64,000 bases of DNA, from NCBI GenBank assembly GCA_965240325.2, contig OZ251243.1:1-64000 (forward strand). Reading direction: 5' to 3'. The position numbers were made by a program, and so were the translations under genes. This stretch comes from Rebecca billardiae RCC1528 (lineage: Eukaryota; Haptophyta). Under the pieces are notes generated by a model, which was given only the letters and a program-made list of their open reading frames with translations, had not been told where the DNA came from and searched no databases. This document shows, one piece after another, positions 13,171 through 26,467 of this stretch; positions within the stretch are counted from its first letter, which is position 1, and each line of letters starts with the position of its first letter.

Positions 13171-16100
13171 TTGGCCCTAGCCCCTTTCCGTCGACTCCAC
13201 CCACCGGGCGGTGCGGCGCGAGAGGAGCCAGCTCGCCTGAAATCAGCGCGGCCGAGACCTCGCATTAATCGCGAAAATCAGGATAATATGCAGCCGCGCG
13301 CCGCCGCCGGGCGCGCAGGTGCACTCGGCGCGCTCCCACAAGGCCTGACAGTTGGCCCTAACCCCTGGTTCCGTCGACTCCACCCACCGGGCGGTGCGGC
13401 GCGCGAGGAGCCAGCTCGCCTGAAATCAGCGCGGCCGAGACCTCGCATTAATCGCGAAAATCAGCATATTAGGCAGCCGCGCGCCGCCGCCGGGCGCGCG
13501 GGTGCAATCGGCGCGCTCCCACAAGGCCTGACAGTTGGCCCTAACCCCTGGTTCCGTCGACTCCACCCACCGGGCGGTGCGGCGCGAGAGGAGCCAGCTC
13601 GCCTGAAATCAGCGCGGCCGAGACCTCGCATTAATCGCGAAAATCGCAATATTAGGCAGCCGCGCGCCGCCGCCGGGCGCGCGGGTGCACTCGGCGCGCT
13701 CCCACAAGGCCTGACAGTTGGCCCTAGCCCCTGGTTCCGTCGACTCCACCCACCGGGCGGTGCGGCGCGCGAGGAGCCAGCTCGCCTGAAATCAGTGCGG
13801 CCGAGACCTCGCATTAATCGCGAAAATCAGGATAATATGCAGCCGCGCGCCGCCGCCGGGCGCGCGGGTGCACTCGGCGCGCTCCCACAAGGCCTGACAG
13901 TTGGCCCTAACCCCTGGTTCCGTCGACTCCACCCACCGGGCGGTGCGGCGCGCGAGGAGCCAGCTCGCCTGAAATCAGCGCGGCCGAGACCTCGCATTAA
14001 TCGCGAAAATCAGCATATTAGGCAGCCCCGCGCCGCCGCCGGGCGCGCGGGTGCAATCGGCGCGCTCCCACAAGGCCTGACAGTTGGCCCTAACCCCTGG
14101 TTCCGTCGACTCCACCCACCGGGCGGTGCGGCGCGAGAGGAGCCAGCTCGCCTGAAATCAGCGCGGCCGAGACCTCGCATTAATCGCGAAAATCGCAATA
14201 TTAGGCAGCCGCGCGCCGCCGCCGGGCGCGCGGGTGCACTCGGCGCGCTCCCACAAGGCCTGACAGTTGGCCCTAGCCCCTGGTTCCGTCGACTCCACCC
14301 ACCGGGCGGTGCGGCGCGCGAGGAGCCAGCTCGCCTGAAATCAGTGCGGCCGAGACCTCGCATTAATCGCGAAAATCAGGATAATATGCAGCCGCGCGCC
14401 GCCGCCGGGCGCGCGGGTGCACTCGGCGCGCTCCCACAAGGCCTGACAGTTGGCCCTAACCCCTGGTTCCGTCGACTCCACCCACCGGGCGGTGCGGCGC
14501 GCGAGGAGCCAGCTCGCCTGAAATCAGCGCGGCCGAGACCTCGCATTAATCGCGAAAATCAGCATATTAGGCAGCCCCGCGCCGCCGCCGGGCGCGCGGG
14601 TGCAATCGGCGCGCTCCCACAAGGCCTGACAGTTGGCCCTAACCCCTGGTTCCGTCGACTCCACCCACCGGGCGGTGCGGCGCGAGAGGAGCCAGCTCGC
14701 CTGAAATCAGTGCGGCCGAGACCTCGCATTAATCGCGAAAATCGCAATATTAGGCAGCCGCGCGCCGCCGCCGGGCGCGCGGGTGCACTCGGCGCGCTCC
14801 CACAAGGCCTGACAGTTGGCCCTAGCCCCTGGTTCCGTCGACTCCACCCACCGGGCGGTGCGGCGCGCGAGGAGCCAGCTCGCCTGAAATCAGTGCGGCC
14901 GAGACCTCGCATTAATCGCGAAAATCAGGATAATATGCAGCCGCGCGCCGCCGCCGGGCGCGCGGGTGCAATCGGCGCGCTCCCACAAGGCCTGACAGTT
15001 GGCCCTAACCCCTGGTTCCGTCGACTCCACCCACCGGGCGGTGCGGCGCGCGAGGAGCCAGCTCGCCTGAAATCAGCGCGGCCGAGACCTCGCATTAATC
15101 GCGAAAATCAGCATATTAGGCAGCCGCGCGCCGCCGCCGGGCGCGCGGGTGCACTCGGCGCGCTCCCACAAGGCCTGACAGTTGGCCCTAACCCCTGGTT
15201 CCGTCGACTCCACCCACCGGGCGGTGCGGCGCGAGAGGAGCCAGCTCGCCTGAAATCAGCGCGGCCGAGACCTCGCATTAATCGCGAAAATCGCAATATT
15301 AGGCAGCCGCGCGCCGCCGCCGGGCGCGCGGGTGCACTCGGCGCGCTCCCACAAGGCCTGACAGTTGGCCCTACCCCCTGGTTCCGTCGACTCCACCCAC
15401 CGGGCGGTGCGGCGCGCGAGGAGCCAGCTCGCCTGAAATCAGTGCGGCCGAGACCTCGCATTAATCGCGAAAATCACTCTAATATGCAGCCGCGCGCCGC
15501 CGCCGGGCGCGCGGGTGCACTCGGCGCGCTCCCACAAGGCCTGACAGTTGGCCCTAACCCCTGGTTCCGTCGACTCCACCCACCGGGCGGTGCGGCGCGC
15601 GAGGAGCCAGCTCGCCTGAAATCAGCGCGGCCGAGACCTTGCATTAATCGCGAAAATCAGGATAATAGGCAGCCGCGCGCCGCCGCCGGGCGCGCGGGTG
15701 CACTCGGCGCGCTCCCACAAGGCCTGACAGTTGGCCCTAACCCCTGGTTCCGTCGACTCGACCCACCGGGCGGTGCGGCGCGCGAGGAGCCAGCTCGCCT
15801 GAAATCAGTGCGGCCGAGACCTCGCATTAATCGCGAAAATCGCAATATTAGGCAGCCGCGCGCCGCCGCCGGGCGCGCGGGTGCACTCGGCGCGCTCCCA
15901 CAAGGCCTGACAGTTGGCCCTAGCCCCTGGTTCCGTCGACTCCACCCACCGGGCGGTGCGGCGCGCGAGGAGCCAGCTCGCCTGAAATCAGCGCGGCCGA
16001 GACCTTGCATTAATCGCGAAAATCAGGATATTAGGCAGCCGCGCGCCGCCGCCGGGCGCGCGGGTGCACTCGGCGCGCTCCCACAAGGCCTGACAGTTGG

Positions 16101-18477
16101 CCCTAACCCCTGGTTCCGTCGACTCCACCCACCGGGCGGTGCGGCGCGCGAGGAGCCAGCTCGCCTGAAATCAGCGCGGCCGAGACCTCGCATTAATCGC
16201 GAAAATCAGCATATTAGGCAGCCGCGCGCCGCCGCCGGGCGCGCGGGTGCACTCGGCGCGCTCCCACAAGGCCTGACAGTTGGCCCTAACCCCTGGCTCC
16301 GTCGACTCCACCCACCGGGCGGTGCGGCGCGCGAGGAGCCAGCTCGCCTGAAATCAGCGCGGCCGAGACCTCGCATTAATCGCGAAAATCAGCATATTAG
16401 GCAGCCGCGCGCCGCCGCCGGGCGCGCGGGTGCACTCGGCGCGCTCCCACAAGGCCTGACAGTTGGCCCTAGCCCCTGGTTCCGTCGACTCCACCCACCG
16501 GGCGGTGCGGCGCGCGAGGAGCCAGCTCGCCTGAAATCAGTGCGGCCGAGACCTCGCATTAATCGCGAAAATCAGCATATATTATGCAGCCGCGCGCCGC
16601 CGCCGGGCGCGCGGGTGCACTCGGCGCGCTCCCACAAGACCTGACAGTTGGCCCTAACCCCTGGTTCCGTCGACTCCACCCACCGGGCGGTGCGGCGCGA
16701 GAGGAGCCAGCTCGCCTGAAATCAGCGCGGCCGAGACCTCGCATTAATCGCGAAAATCAGGATAATATGCAGCCGCGCGCCGCCGCCGGGCGCGCTGGTG
16801 CACTCGGCGCGCTCCCACAAGACCTGACAGTTGGCCCTAACCCCTGGTTCCGTCGACTCCACCCACCGGGCGGTGCGGCGCGAGAGGAGCCAGCTCGCCT
16901 AAAATCAGCGCGGCCGAGACCTCGCATTAATCGCGAAAATCACTCTAATATGCAGCCGCGCGCCGCCGCCGGGCGCGCGGGTGCACTCGGCGCGCTCCCA
17001 CAAGGCCTGACAGTTGGCCCTAACCCCTGGTTCCGTCGACTCCACCCACCGGGCGGTGCGGCGCGCGAGGAGCCAGCTCGCCTGAAATCAGCGCGGCCGA
17101 GACCTCGCATTAATCGCGAAAATCAGCATATTAGGCAGCCGCGCGCCGCCGCCGGGCGCGCGGGTGCACTCGGCGCGCTCCCACAAGGCCTGACAGTTGG
17201 CCCTAACCCCTGGTTCCGTCGACTCCACCCATCGGGCGGTGCGGCGCGCGAGGAGCCAGCTCGCCTGAAATCAGCGCGGCCGAGACCTCGCATTAATCGC
17301 GAAAATCAGGATAATAGGCAGCCGCGCGCCGCCGCCGGGCGCGCGGGTGCACTCGGCGCGCTCCCACAAGGCCTGACAGTTGGCCCTAACCCCTGGTTCC
17401 GTCGACTCGACCCACCGGGCGGTGCGGCGCGCGAGGAGCCAGCTCGCCTGAAATCAGTGCGGCCGAGACCTCGCATTAATCGCGAAAATCGCAATATTAG
17501 GCAGCCGCGCGCCGCCGCCGGGCGCGCGGGTGCACTCGGCGCGCTCCCACAAGGCCTGACAGTTGGCCCTAGCCCCTGGTTCCGTCGACTCCACCCACCG
17601 GGCGGTGCGGCGCGCGAGGAGCCAGCTCGCCTGAAATCAGTGCGGCCGAGACCTCGCATTAATCGCGAAAATCAGGATAATATGCAGCCGCGCGCCGCCG
17701 CCGCGCGCGCGGGTGCACTCGGCGCGCTCCCACAAGGCCTGACAGTTGGCCCTAGCCCCTGGTTCCGTCGACTCCACCCACCGGGCGGTGCGGCGCGCGA
17801 GGAGCCAGCTCGCCTGAAATCAGCGCGGCCGAGACCTCGCATTAATCGCGAAAATCAGGATAATATGCAGCCGCGCGCCGCCGCCGGGCGCGCGGGTGCA
17901 CTCGGCGCGCTCCCACAAGGCCTGACAGTTGGCCCTAGCCCCTGGTTCCGTCGACTCCACCCACCGGGCGGTGCGGCGCGCGAGGAGCCAGCTCGCCTGA
18001 AATCAGTGCGGCCGAGACCTCGCATTAATCGCGAAAATCACTCTAATATGCAGCCGCGCGCCGCCGCCGGGCGCGCGGGTGCACTCGGCGCGCTCCCACA
18101 AGACCTGACAGTTGGCCCTAACCCCTGGTTCCGTCGACTCCACCCACCGGGCGGTGCGGCGCGAGAGGAGCCAGCTCGCCTGAAATCAGCGCGGCCGAGA
18201 CCTCGCATTAATCGCGAAAATCAGCATATTAGGCAGCCGCGCGCCGCCGCCGGGCGCGCGGGTGCACTCGGCGCGCTCCCACAAGGCCTGACAGTTGGCC
18301 CTAACCCCTGGCTCCGTCGACTCCACCCACCGGGCGGTGCGGCGCGCGAGGAGCCAGCTCGCCTGAAATCAGCGCGGCCGAGACCTCGCATAAATCGCGA
18401 AAATCACTCTAATATGCAGCCGCGCGCCGCCGCCGGGCGCGCGGGTGCACTCGGCGCGCTCCCACAAGGCCTGACAG
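13171..18477. repeat. Satellite higher-order block III (about 29 monomers)
   Basis: The marker monomer again opens the block. The 549-bp trimer is present in one more copy than in blocks I and II. Two trimers share a private change, GCAGCCCCGCGCC instead of GCAGCCGCGCGCC, at about 14027 and 14576, so they are sister copies of a local duplication. A +2-bp cassette monomer lies at about 16574. Confidence 0.8.
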
Positions 18478-21400
18478 TTGGCCCTAGCCCCTTTCCGTCG
18501 ACTCCACCCACCGGGCGGTGCGGCGCGAGAGGAGCCAGCTCGCCTGAAATCAGCGCGGCCGAGACCTCGCATTAATCGCGAAAATCAGGATAATATGCAG
18601 CCGCGCGCCGCCGCCGGGCGCGCAGGTGCACTCGGCGCGCTCCCACAAGGCCTGACAGTTGGCCCTAACCCCTGGTTCCGTCGACTCCACCCACCGGGCG
18701 GTGCGGCGCGCGAGGAGCCAGCTCGCCTGAAATCAGCGCGGCCGAGACCTCGCATTAATCGCGAAAATCAGCATATTAGGCAGCCGCGCGCCGCCGCCGG
18801 GCGCGCGGGTGCAATCGGCGCGCTCCCACAAGGCCTGACAGTTGGCCCTAACCCCTGGTTCCGTCGACTCCACCCACCGGGCGGTGCGGCGCGAGAGGAG
18901 CCAGCTCGCCTGAAATCAGCGCGGCCGAGACCTCGCATTAATCGCGAAAATCGCAATATTAGGCAGCCGCGCGCCGCCGCCGGGCGCGCGGGTGCACTCG
19001 GCGCGCTCCCACAAGGCCTGACAGTTGGCCCTAGCCCCTGGTTCCGTCGACTCCACCCACCGGGCGGTGCGGCGCGCGAGGAGCCAGCTCGCCTGAAATC
19101 AGTGCGGCCGAGACCTCGCATTAATCGCGAAAATCAGGATAATATGCAGCCGCGCGCCGCCGCCGGGCGCGCGGGTGCAATCGGCGCGCTCCCACAAGGC
19201 CTGACAGTTGGCCCTAACCCCTGGTTCCGTCGACTCCACCCACCGGGCGGTGCGGCGCGCGAGGAGCCAGCTCGCCTGAAATCAGCGCGGCCGAGACCTC
19301 GCATTAATCGCGAAAATCAGCATATTAGGCAGCCGCGCGCCGCCGCCGGGCGCGCGGGTGCACTCGGCGCGCTCCCACAAGGCCTGACAGTTGGCCCTAA
19401 CCCCTGGTTCCGTCGACTCCACCCACCGGGCGGTGCGGCGCGAGAGGAGCCAGCTCGCCTGAAATCAGCGCGGCCGAGACCTCGCATTAATCGCGAAAAT
19501 CGCAATAATATGCAGCCGCGCGCCGCCGCCGGGCGCGCGGGTGCACTCGGCGCGCTCCCACAAGGCCTGACAGTTGGCCCTAGCCCCTTTCCGTCGACTC
19601 CACCCACCGGGCGGTGCGGCGCGAGAGGAGCCAGCTCGCCTGAAATCAGCGCGGCCGAGACCTCGCATTAATCGCGAAAATCAGGATAATATGCAGCCGC
19701 GCGCCGCCGCCGGGCGCGCAGGTGCACTCGGCGCGCTCCCACAAGGCCTGACAGTTGGCCCTAACCCCTGGTTCCGTCGACTCCACCCACCGGGCGGTGC
19801 GGCGCGCGAGGAGCCAGCTCGCCTGAAATCAGCGCGGCCGAGACCTCGCATTAATCGCGAAAATCAGCATATTAGGCAGCCGCGCGCCGCCGCCGGGCGC
19901 GCGGGTGCAATCGGCGCGCTCCCACAAGGCCTGACAGTTGGCCCTAACCCCTGGTTCCGTCGACTCCACCCACCGGGCGGTGCGGCGCGAGAGGAGCCAG
20001 CTCGCCTGAAATCAGCGCGGCCGAGACCTCGCATTAATCGCGAAAATCGCAATATTAGGCAGCCGCGCGCCGCCGCCGGGCGCGCGGGTGCACTCGGCGC
20101 GCTCCCACAAGGCCTGACAGTTGGCCCTAGCCCCTGGTTCCGTCGACTCCACCCACCGGGCGGTGCGGCGCGCGAGGAGCCAGCTCGCCTGAAATCAGTG
20201 CGGCCGAGACCTCGCATTAATCGCGAAAATCAGGATAATATGCAGCCGCGCGCCGCCGCCGGGCGCGCGGGTGCAATCGGCGCGCTCCCACAAGGCCTGA
20301 CAGTTGGCCCTAACCCCTGGTTCCGTCGACTCCACCCACCGGGCGGTGCGGCGCGCGAGGAGCCAGCTCGCCTGAAATCAGCGCGGCCGAGACCTCGCAT
20401 TAATCGCGAAAATCAGCATATTAGGCAGCCGCGCGCCGCCGCCGGGCGCGCGGGTGCACTCGGCGCGCTCCCACAAGGCCTGACAGTTGGCCCTAACCCC
20501 TGGTTCCGTCGACTCCACCCACCGGGCGGTGCGGCGCGAGAGGAGCCAGCTCGCCTGAAATCAGCGCGGCCGAGACCTCGCATTAATCGCGAAAATCGCA
20601 ATAATAGGCAGCCGCGCGCCGCCGCCGGGCGCGCGGGTGCACTCGGCGCGCTCCCACAAGGCCTGACAGTTGGCCCTACCCCCTGGTTCCGTCGACTCCA
20701 CCCACCGGGCGGTGCGGCGCGCGAGGAGCCAGCTCGCCTGAAATCAGTGCGGCCGAGACCTCGCATTAATCGCGAAAATCACTCTAATATGCAGCCGCGC
20801 GCCGCCGCCGGGCGCGCGGGTGCACTCGGCGCGCTCCCACAAGGCCTGACAGTTGGCCCTAACCCCTGGTTCCGTCGACTCCACCCACCGGGCGGTGCGG
20901 CGCGCGAGGAGCCAGCTCGCCTGAAATCAGCGCGGCCGAGACCTTGCATTAATCGCGAAAATCAGGATAATAGGCAGCCGCGCGCCGCCGCCGGGCGCGC
21001 GGGTGCACTCGGCGCGCTCCCACAAGGCCTGACAGTTGGCCCTAACCCCTGGTTCCGTCGACTCGACCCACCGGGCGGTGCGGCGCGCGAGGAGCCAGCT
21101 CGCCTGAAATCAGTGCGGCCGAGACCTCGCATTAATCGCGAAAATCGCAATATTAGGCAGCCGCGCGCCGCCGCCGGGCGCGCGGGTGCACTCGGCGCGC
21201 TCCCACAAGGCCTGACAGTTGGCCCTAGCCCCTGGTTCCGTCGACTCCACCCACCGGGCGGTGCGGCGCGCGAGGAGCCAGCTCGCCTGAAATCAGCGCG
21301 GCCGAGACCTTGCATTAATCGCGAAAATCAGGATATTAGGCAGCCGCGCGCCGCCGCCGGGCGCGCGGGTGCACTCGGCGCGCTCCCACAAGGCCTGACA

Positions 21401-21950
21401 GTTGGCCCTAACCCCTGGTTCCGTCGACTCCACCCACCGGGCGGTGCGGCGCGCGAGGAGCCAGCTCGCCTGAAATCAGTGCGGCCGAGACCTCGCATTA
21501 ATCGCGAAAATCGCAATATTAGGCAGCCGCGCGCCGCCGCCGGGCGCGCGGGTGCACTCGGCGCGCTCCCACAAGGCCTGACAGTTGGCCCTAGCCCCTG
21601 GTTCCGTCGACTCCACCCACCGGGCGGTGCGGCGCGCGAGGAGCCAGCTCGCCTGAAATCAGTGCGGCCGAGACCTCGCATTAATCGCGAAAATCACTCT
21701 AATATGCAGCCGCGCGCCGCCGCCGGGCGCGCGGGTGCACTCGGCGCGCTCCCACAAGACCTGACAGTTGGCCCTAACCCCTGGTTCCGTCGACTCCACC
21801 CACCGGGCGGTGCGGCGCGAGAGGAGCCAGCTCGCCTGAAATCAGCGCGGCCGAGACCTCGCATAAATCGCGAAAATCACTCTAATATGCAGCCGCGCGC
21901 CGCCGCCGGGCGCGCGGGTGCACTCGGCGCGCTCCCACAAGGCCTGACAG
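18478..21950. repeat. Satellite higher-order blocks IV and V (about 6 and 13 monomers)
   Basis: Two shortened versions of the superblock begin at marker monomers near 18488 and 19584. Block IV keeps only the first six positions of the order seen in block I. It then joins a new block at a monomer with the GCAATAATAT cassette, consistent with unequal exchange inside the array. Confidence 0.75.
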
Positions 21951-24900
21951 TTGGCCCTAGCCCCTTTCCGTCGACTCCACCCACCGGGCGGTGCGGCGCG
22001 AGAGGAGCCAGCTCGCCTGAAATTAGCGCGGCCGAGAGCTCACATTAATCGCGAAAATCACTCTAATATGCAGCCGCGCGCCGCCGCCGGGCGCGCGGGT
22101 GCACTCGGCGCGCTCCCACAAGGCCTGACAGTTGGCCCTAGCCCCTTTCCGTCGACTCCACCCACCGGGCGGTGCGGCGCGAGAGGAGCCAGCTCGCCTG
22201 AAATTAGCGCGGCCGAGAGCTCACATTAATCGCGAAAATCAGGATAATATGCAGCCGCGCGCCGCCGCCGGGCGCGCAGGTGCACTCGGCGCGCTCCCAC
22301 AAGGCCTGACAGTTGGCCCTAACCCCTGGTTCCGTCGACTCCACCCACCGGGCGGTGCGGCGCGCGAGGAGCCAGCTCGCCTGAAATCAGCGCGGCCGAG
22401 ACCTCGCATTAATCGCGAAAATCAGCATATTAGGCAGCCGCGCGCCGCCGCCGGGCGCGCGGGTGCAATCGGCGCGCTCCCACAAGGCCTGACAGTTGGC
22501 CCTAACCCCTGGTTCCGTCGACTCCACCCACCGGGCGGTGCGGCGCGAGAGGAGCCAGCTCGCCTGAAATCAGCGCGGCCGAGACCTCGCATTAATCGCG
22601 AAAATCGCAATAATAGGCAGCCGCGCGCCGCCGCCGGGCGCGCGGGTGCACTCGGCGCGCTCCCACAAGGCCTGACAGTTGGCCCTACCCCCTGGTTCCG
22701 TCGACTCCACCCACCGGGCGGTGCGGCGCGCGAGGAGCCAGCTCGCCTGAAATCAGTGCGGCCGAGACCTCGTCTTAATCGCGAAAATCACTCTAATATG
22801 CAGCCGCGCGCCGCCGCCGGGCGCGCGGGTGCACTCGGCGCGCTCCCACAAGACCTGACAGTTGGCCCTAACCCCTGGTTCCGTCGACTCCACCCACCGG
22901 GCGGTGCGGCGCGAGAGGAGCCAGCTCGCCTGAAATCAGCGCGGCCGAGACCTCGCATTAATCGCGAAAATCAGGATACTAGGCAGCCGCGCGCCGCCGC
23001 CGGGCGCGCGGGTGCACTCGGCGCGCTCCCACAAGGCCTGACAGTTGGCCCTAGCCCCTGGTTCCGTCGACTCCACCCACCGGGCGGTGCGGCGCGCGAG
23101 GAGCCAGCTCGCCTGAAATCAGTGCGGCCGAGACCTCGCATAGGCGCGCTCCCACAAGGCCTGACAGTTGGCCCTAACCCCTGGCTCCGTCGACTCCACC
23201 CACCGGGCGGTGCGGCGCGCGAGGAGCCAGCTCGCCTGAAATCAGCGCGGCCGAGACCTCGCATAAATCGCGAAAATCACTCTAATATGCAGCCGCGCGC
23301 CGCCGCCGGGCGCGCGGGTGCACTCGGCGCGCTCCCACAAGGCCTGACAGTTGGCCCTAGCCCCTTTCCGTCGACTCCACCCACCGGGCGGTGCGGCGCG
23401 AGAGGAGCCAGCTCGCCTGAAATCAGCGCGGCCGAGACCTCGCATTAATCGCGAAAATCAGGATAATATGCAGCCGCGCGCCGCCGCCGGGCGCGCAGGT
23501 GCACTCGGCGCGCTCCCACAAGGCCTGACAGTTGGCCCTAACCCCTGGTTCCGTCGACTCCACCCACCGGGCGGTGCGGCGCGCGAGGAGCCAGCTCGCC
23601 TGAAATCAGCGCGGCCGAGACCTCGCATTAATCTATCGCGAAAATCAGCATATTAGGCAGCCGCGCGCCGCCGCCGGGCGCGCGGGTGCAATCGGCGCGC
23701 TCCCACAAGGCCTGACAGTTGGCCCTAACCCCTGGTTCCGTCGACTCCACCCACCGGGCGGTGCGGCGCGAGAGGAGCCAGCTCGCCTGAAATCAGCGCG
23801 GCCGAGACCTCGCATTAATCGCGAAAATCGCAATAATAGGCAGCCGCGCGCCGCCGCCGGGCGCGCGGGTGCACTCGGCGCGCTCCCACAAGGCCTGACA
23901 GTTGGCCCTACCCCCTGGTTCCGTCGACTCCACCCACCGGGCGGTGCGGCGCGCGAGGAGCCAGCTCGCCTGAAATCAGCGCGGCCGAGACCTCGCATTA
24001 ATCGCGAAAATCAGCATATATTATGCAGCCGCGCGCCGCCGCCGGGCGCGCGGGTGCACTCGGCGCGCTCCCACAAGACCTGACAGTTGGCCCTAACCCC
24101 TGGTTCCGTCGACTCCACCCACCGGGCGGTGCGGCGCGAGAGGAGCCAGCTCGCCTGAAATCAGCGCGGCCGAGACCTCGCATTAATCGCGAAAATCAGC
24201 ATATTAGGCAGCCGCGCGCCGCCGCCGGGCGCGCGGGTGCACTCGGCGCGCTCCCACAAGGCCTGACAGTTGGCCCTAACCCCTGGCTCCGTCGACTCCA
24301 CCCACCGGGCGGTGCGGCGCGCGAGGAGCCAGCTCGCCTGAAATCAGCGCGGCCGAGACCTCGCATAAACCGCGAAAATCACTCTAATATGCAGCCGCGC
24401 GCCGCCGCCGGGCGCGCGGGTGCACTCGGCGCGCTCCCACAAGGCCTGACAGTTGGCCCTAGCCCCTGGTTCCGTCGACTCCACCCACTGGGCGGTGCGG
24501 CGCGAGAGGAGCCAGCTCGCCTGAAATCAGCGCGGCCGAGACCTCGCATTAATCGCGAAAATCAGGATAATATGCAGCCGCGCGCCGCCGCCGGGCGCGC
24601 AGGTGCACTCGGCGCGCTCCCACAAGGCCTGACAGTTGGCCCTAACCCCTGGTTCCGTCGACTCCACCCACCGGGCGGTGCGGCGCGCGAGGAGCCAGCT
24701 CGCCTGAAATCAGCGCGGCCGAGACCTCGCATTAATCGCGAAAATCACTCTAATATGCAGCCGCGCGCCGCCGCCGGGCGCGCGGGTGCACTCGGCGCGC
24801 TCCCACAAGGCCTGACAGTTGGCCCTAGCCCCTGGTTCCGTCGACTCCACCCACCGGGCGGTGCGGCGCGAGAGGAGCCAGCTCGCCTGAAATCAGCGCG

Positions 24901-26467
24901 GCCGAGACCTCGCATTAATCGCGAAAATCAGGATAATATGCAGCCGCGCGCCGCCGCCGGGCGCGCAGGTGCACTCGGCGCGCTCCCACAAGGCCTGACA
25001 GTTGGCCCTAACCCCTGGTTCCGTCGACTCCACCCACCGGGCGGTGCGGCGCGCGAGGAGCCAGCTCGCCTGAAATCAGCGCGGCCGAGACCTCGCATTA
25101 ATCGCGAAAATCAGCATATTAGGCAGCCGCGCGCCGCCGCCGGGCGCGCGGGTGCACTCGGCGCGCTCCCACAAGGCCTGACAGTTGGCCCTAACCCCTG
25201 GCTCCGTCGACTCCACCCACCGGGCGGTGCGGCGCGCGAGGAGCCAGCTCGCCTGAAATCAGCGCGGCCGAGACCTCGCATTAATCGCGAAAATCAGCAT
25301 ATTAGGCAGCCGCGCGCCGCCGCCGGGCGCGCGGGTGCACTCGGCGCGCTCCCACAAGGCCTGACAGTTGGCCCTAGCCCCTGGTTCCGTCGACTCCACC
25401 CACCGGGCGGTGCGGCGCGCGAGGAGCCAGCTCGCCTGAAATCAGTGCGGCCGAGACCTCGCATTAATCGCGAAAATCAGCATATATTATGCAGCCGCGC
25501 GCCGCCGCCGGGCGCGCGGGTGCACTCGGCGCGCTCCCACAAGACCTGACAGTTGGCCCTAACCCCTGGTTCCGTCGACTCCACCCACCGGGCGGTGCGG
25601 CGCGAGAGGAGCCAGCTCGCCTGAAATCAGCGCGGCCGAGACCTCGCATTAATCGCGAAAATCAGGATAATATGCAGCCGCGCGCCGCCGCCGGGCGCGC
25701 GGGTGCACTCGGCGCGCTCCCACAAGACCTGACAGTTGGCCCTAACCCCTGGTTCCGTCGACTCCACCCACCGGGCGGTGCGGCGCGAGAGGAGCCAGCT
25801 CGCCTAAAATCAGCGCGGCCGAGACCTCGCATTAATCGCGAAAATCAGCATATTAGGCAGCCGCGCGCCGCCGCCGGGCGCGCGGGTGCACTCGGCGCGC
25901 TCCCACAAGGCCTGACAGTTGGCCCTAACCCCTGGTTCCGTCGACTCCACCCACCGGGCGGTGCGGCGCGCGAGGAGCCAGCTCGCCTGAAATCAGCGCG
26001 GCCGAGACCTCGCATTAATCGCGAAAATCGCAATAATATGCAGCCGCGCGCCGCCGCCGGGCGCGCGGGTGCACTCGGCGCGCTCCCACAAGGCCTGACA
26101 GTTGGCCCTAACCCCTGGCTCCGTCGACTCCACCCACCGGGCGGTGCGGCGCGAGAGGAGCCAGCTCGCCTGAAATCAGCGCGGCCGAGACCTCGCATTA
26201 ATCGCGAAAATCAGCATATTAGGCAGCCGCGCGCCGCCGCCGGGCGCGCGGGTGCACTCGGCGCGCTCCCACAAGGCCTGACAGTTGGCCCTAACCCCTG
26301 GCTCCGTCGACTCCACCCACCGGGCGGTGCGGCGCGCGAGGAGCCAGCTCGCCTGAAATCAGCGCGGCCGAGACCTCGCATTAATCGCGAAAATCAGCAT
26401 ATTAGGCAGCCGCGCGCCGCCGCCGGGCGTGCGGGTGCACTCGGCGCGCTCCCACAAGGCCTAACAG
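21951..26467. repeat. Rearranged satellite segment with partial monomers
   Basis: This segment holds several marker monomers close together (about 21961, 22142 and 23361). Two of them carry a GAAATTAGCGCGGCCGAGAGCTCACATTAAT variant. A monomer at 23107-23160 is truncated by about 78 bp, and a 4-bp insertion (ATTAATCTATCGCG) lies near 23633. Structural damage is denser here than in the distal blocks. Confidence 0.75.
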
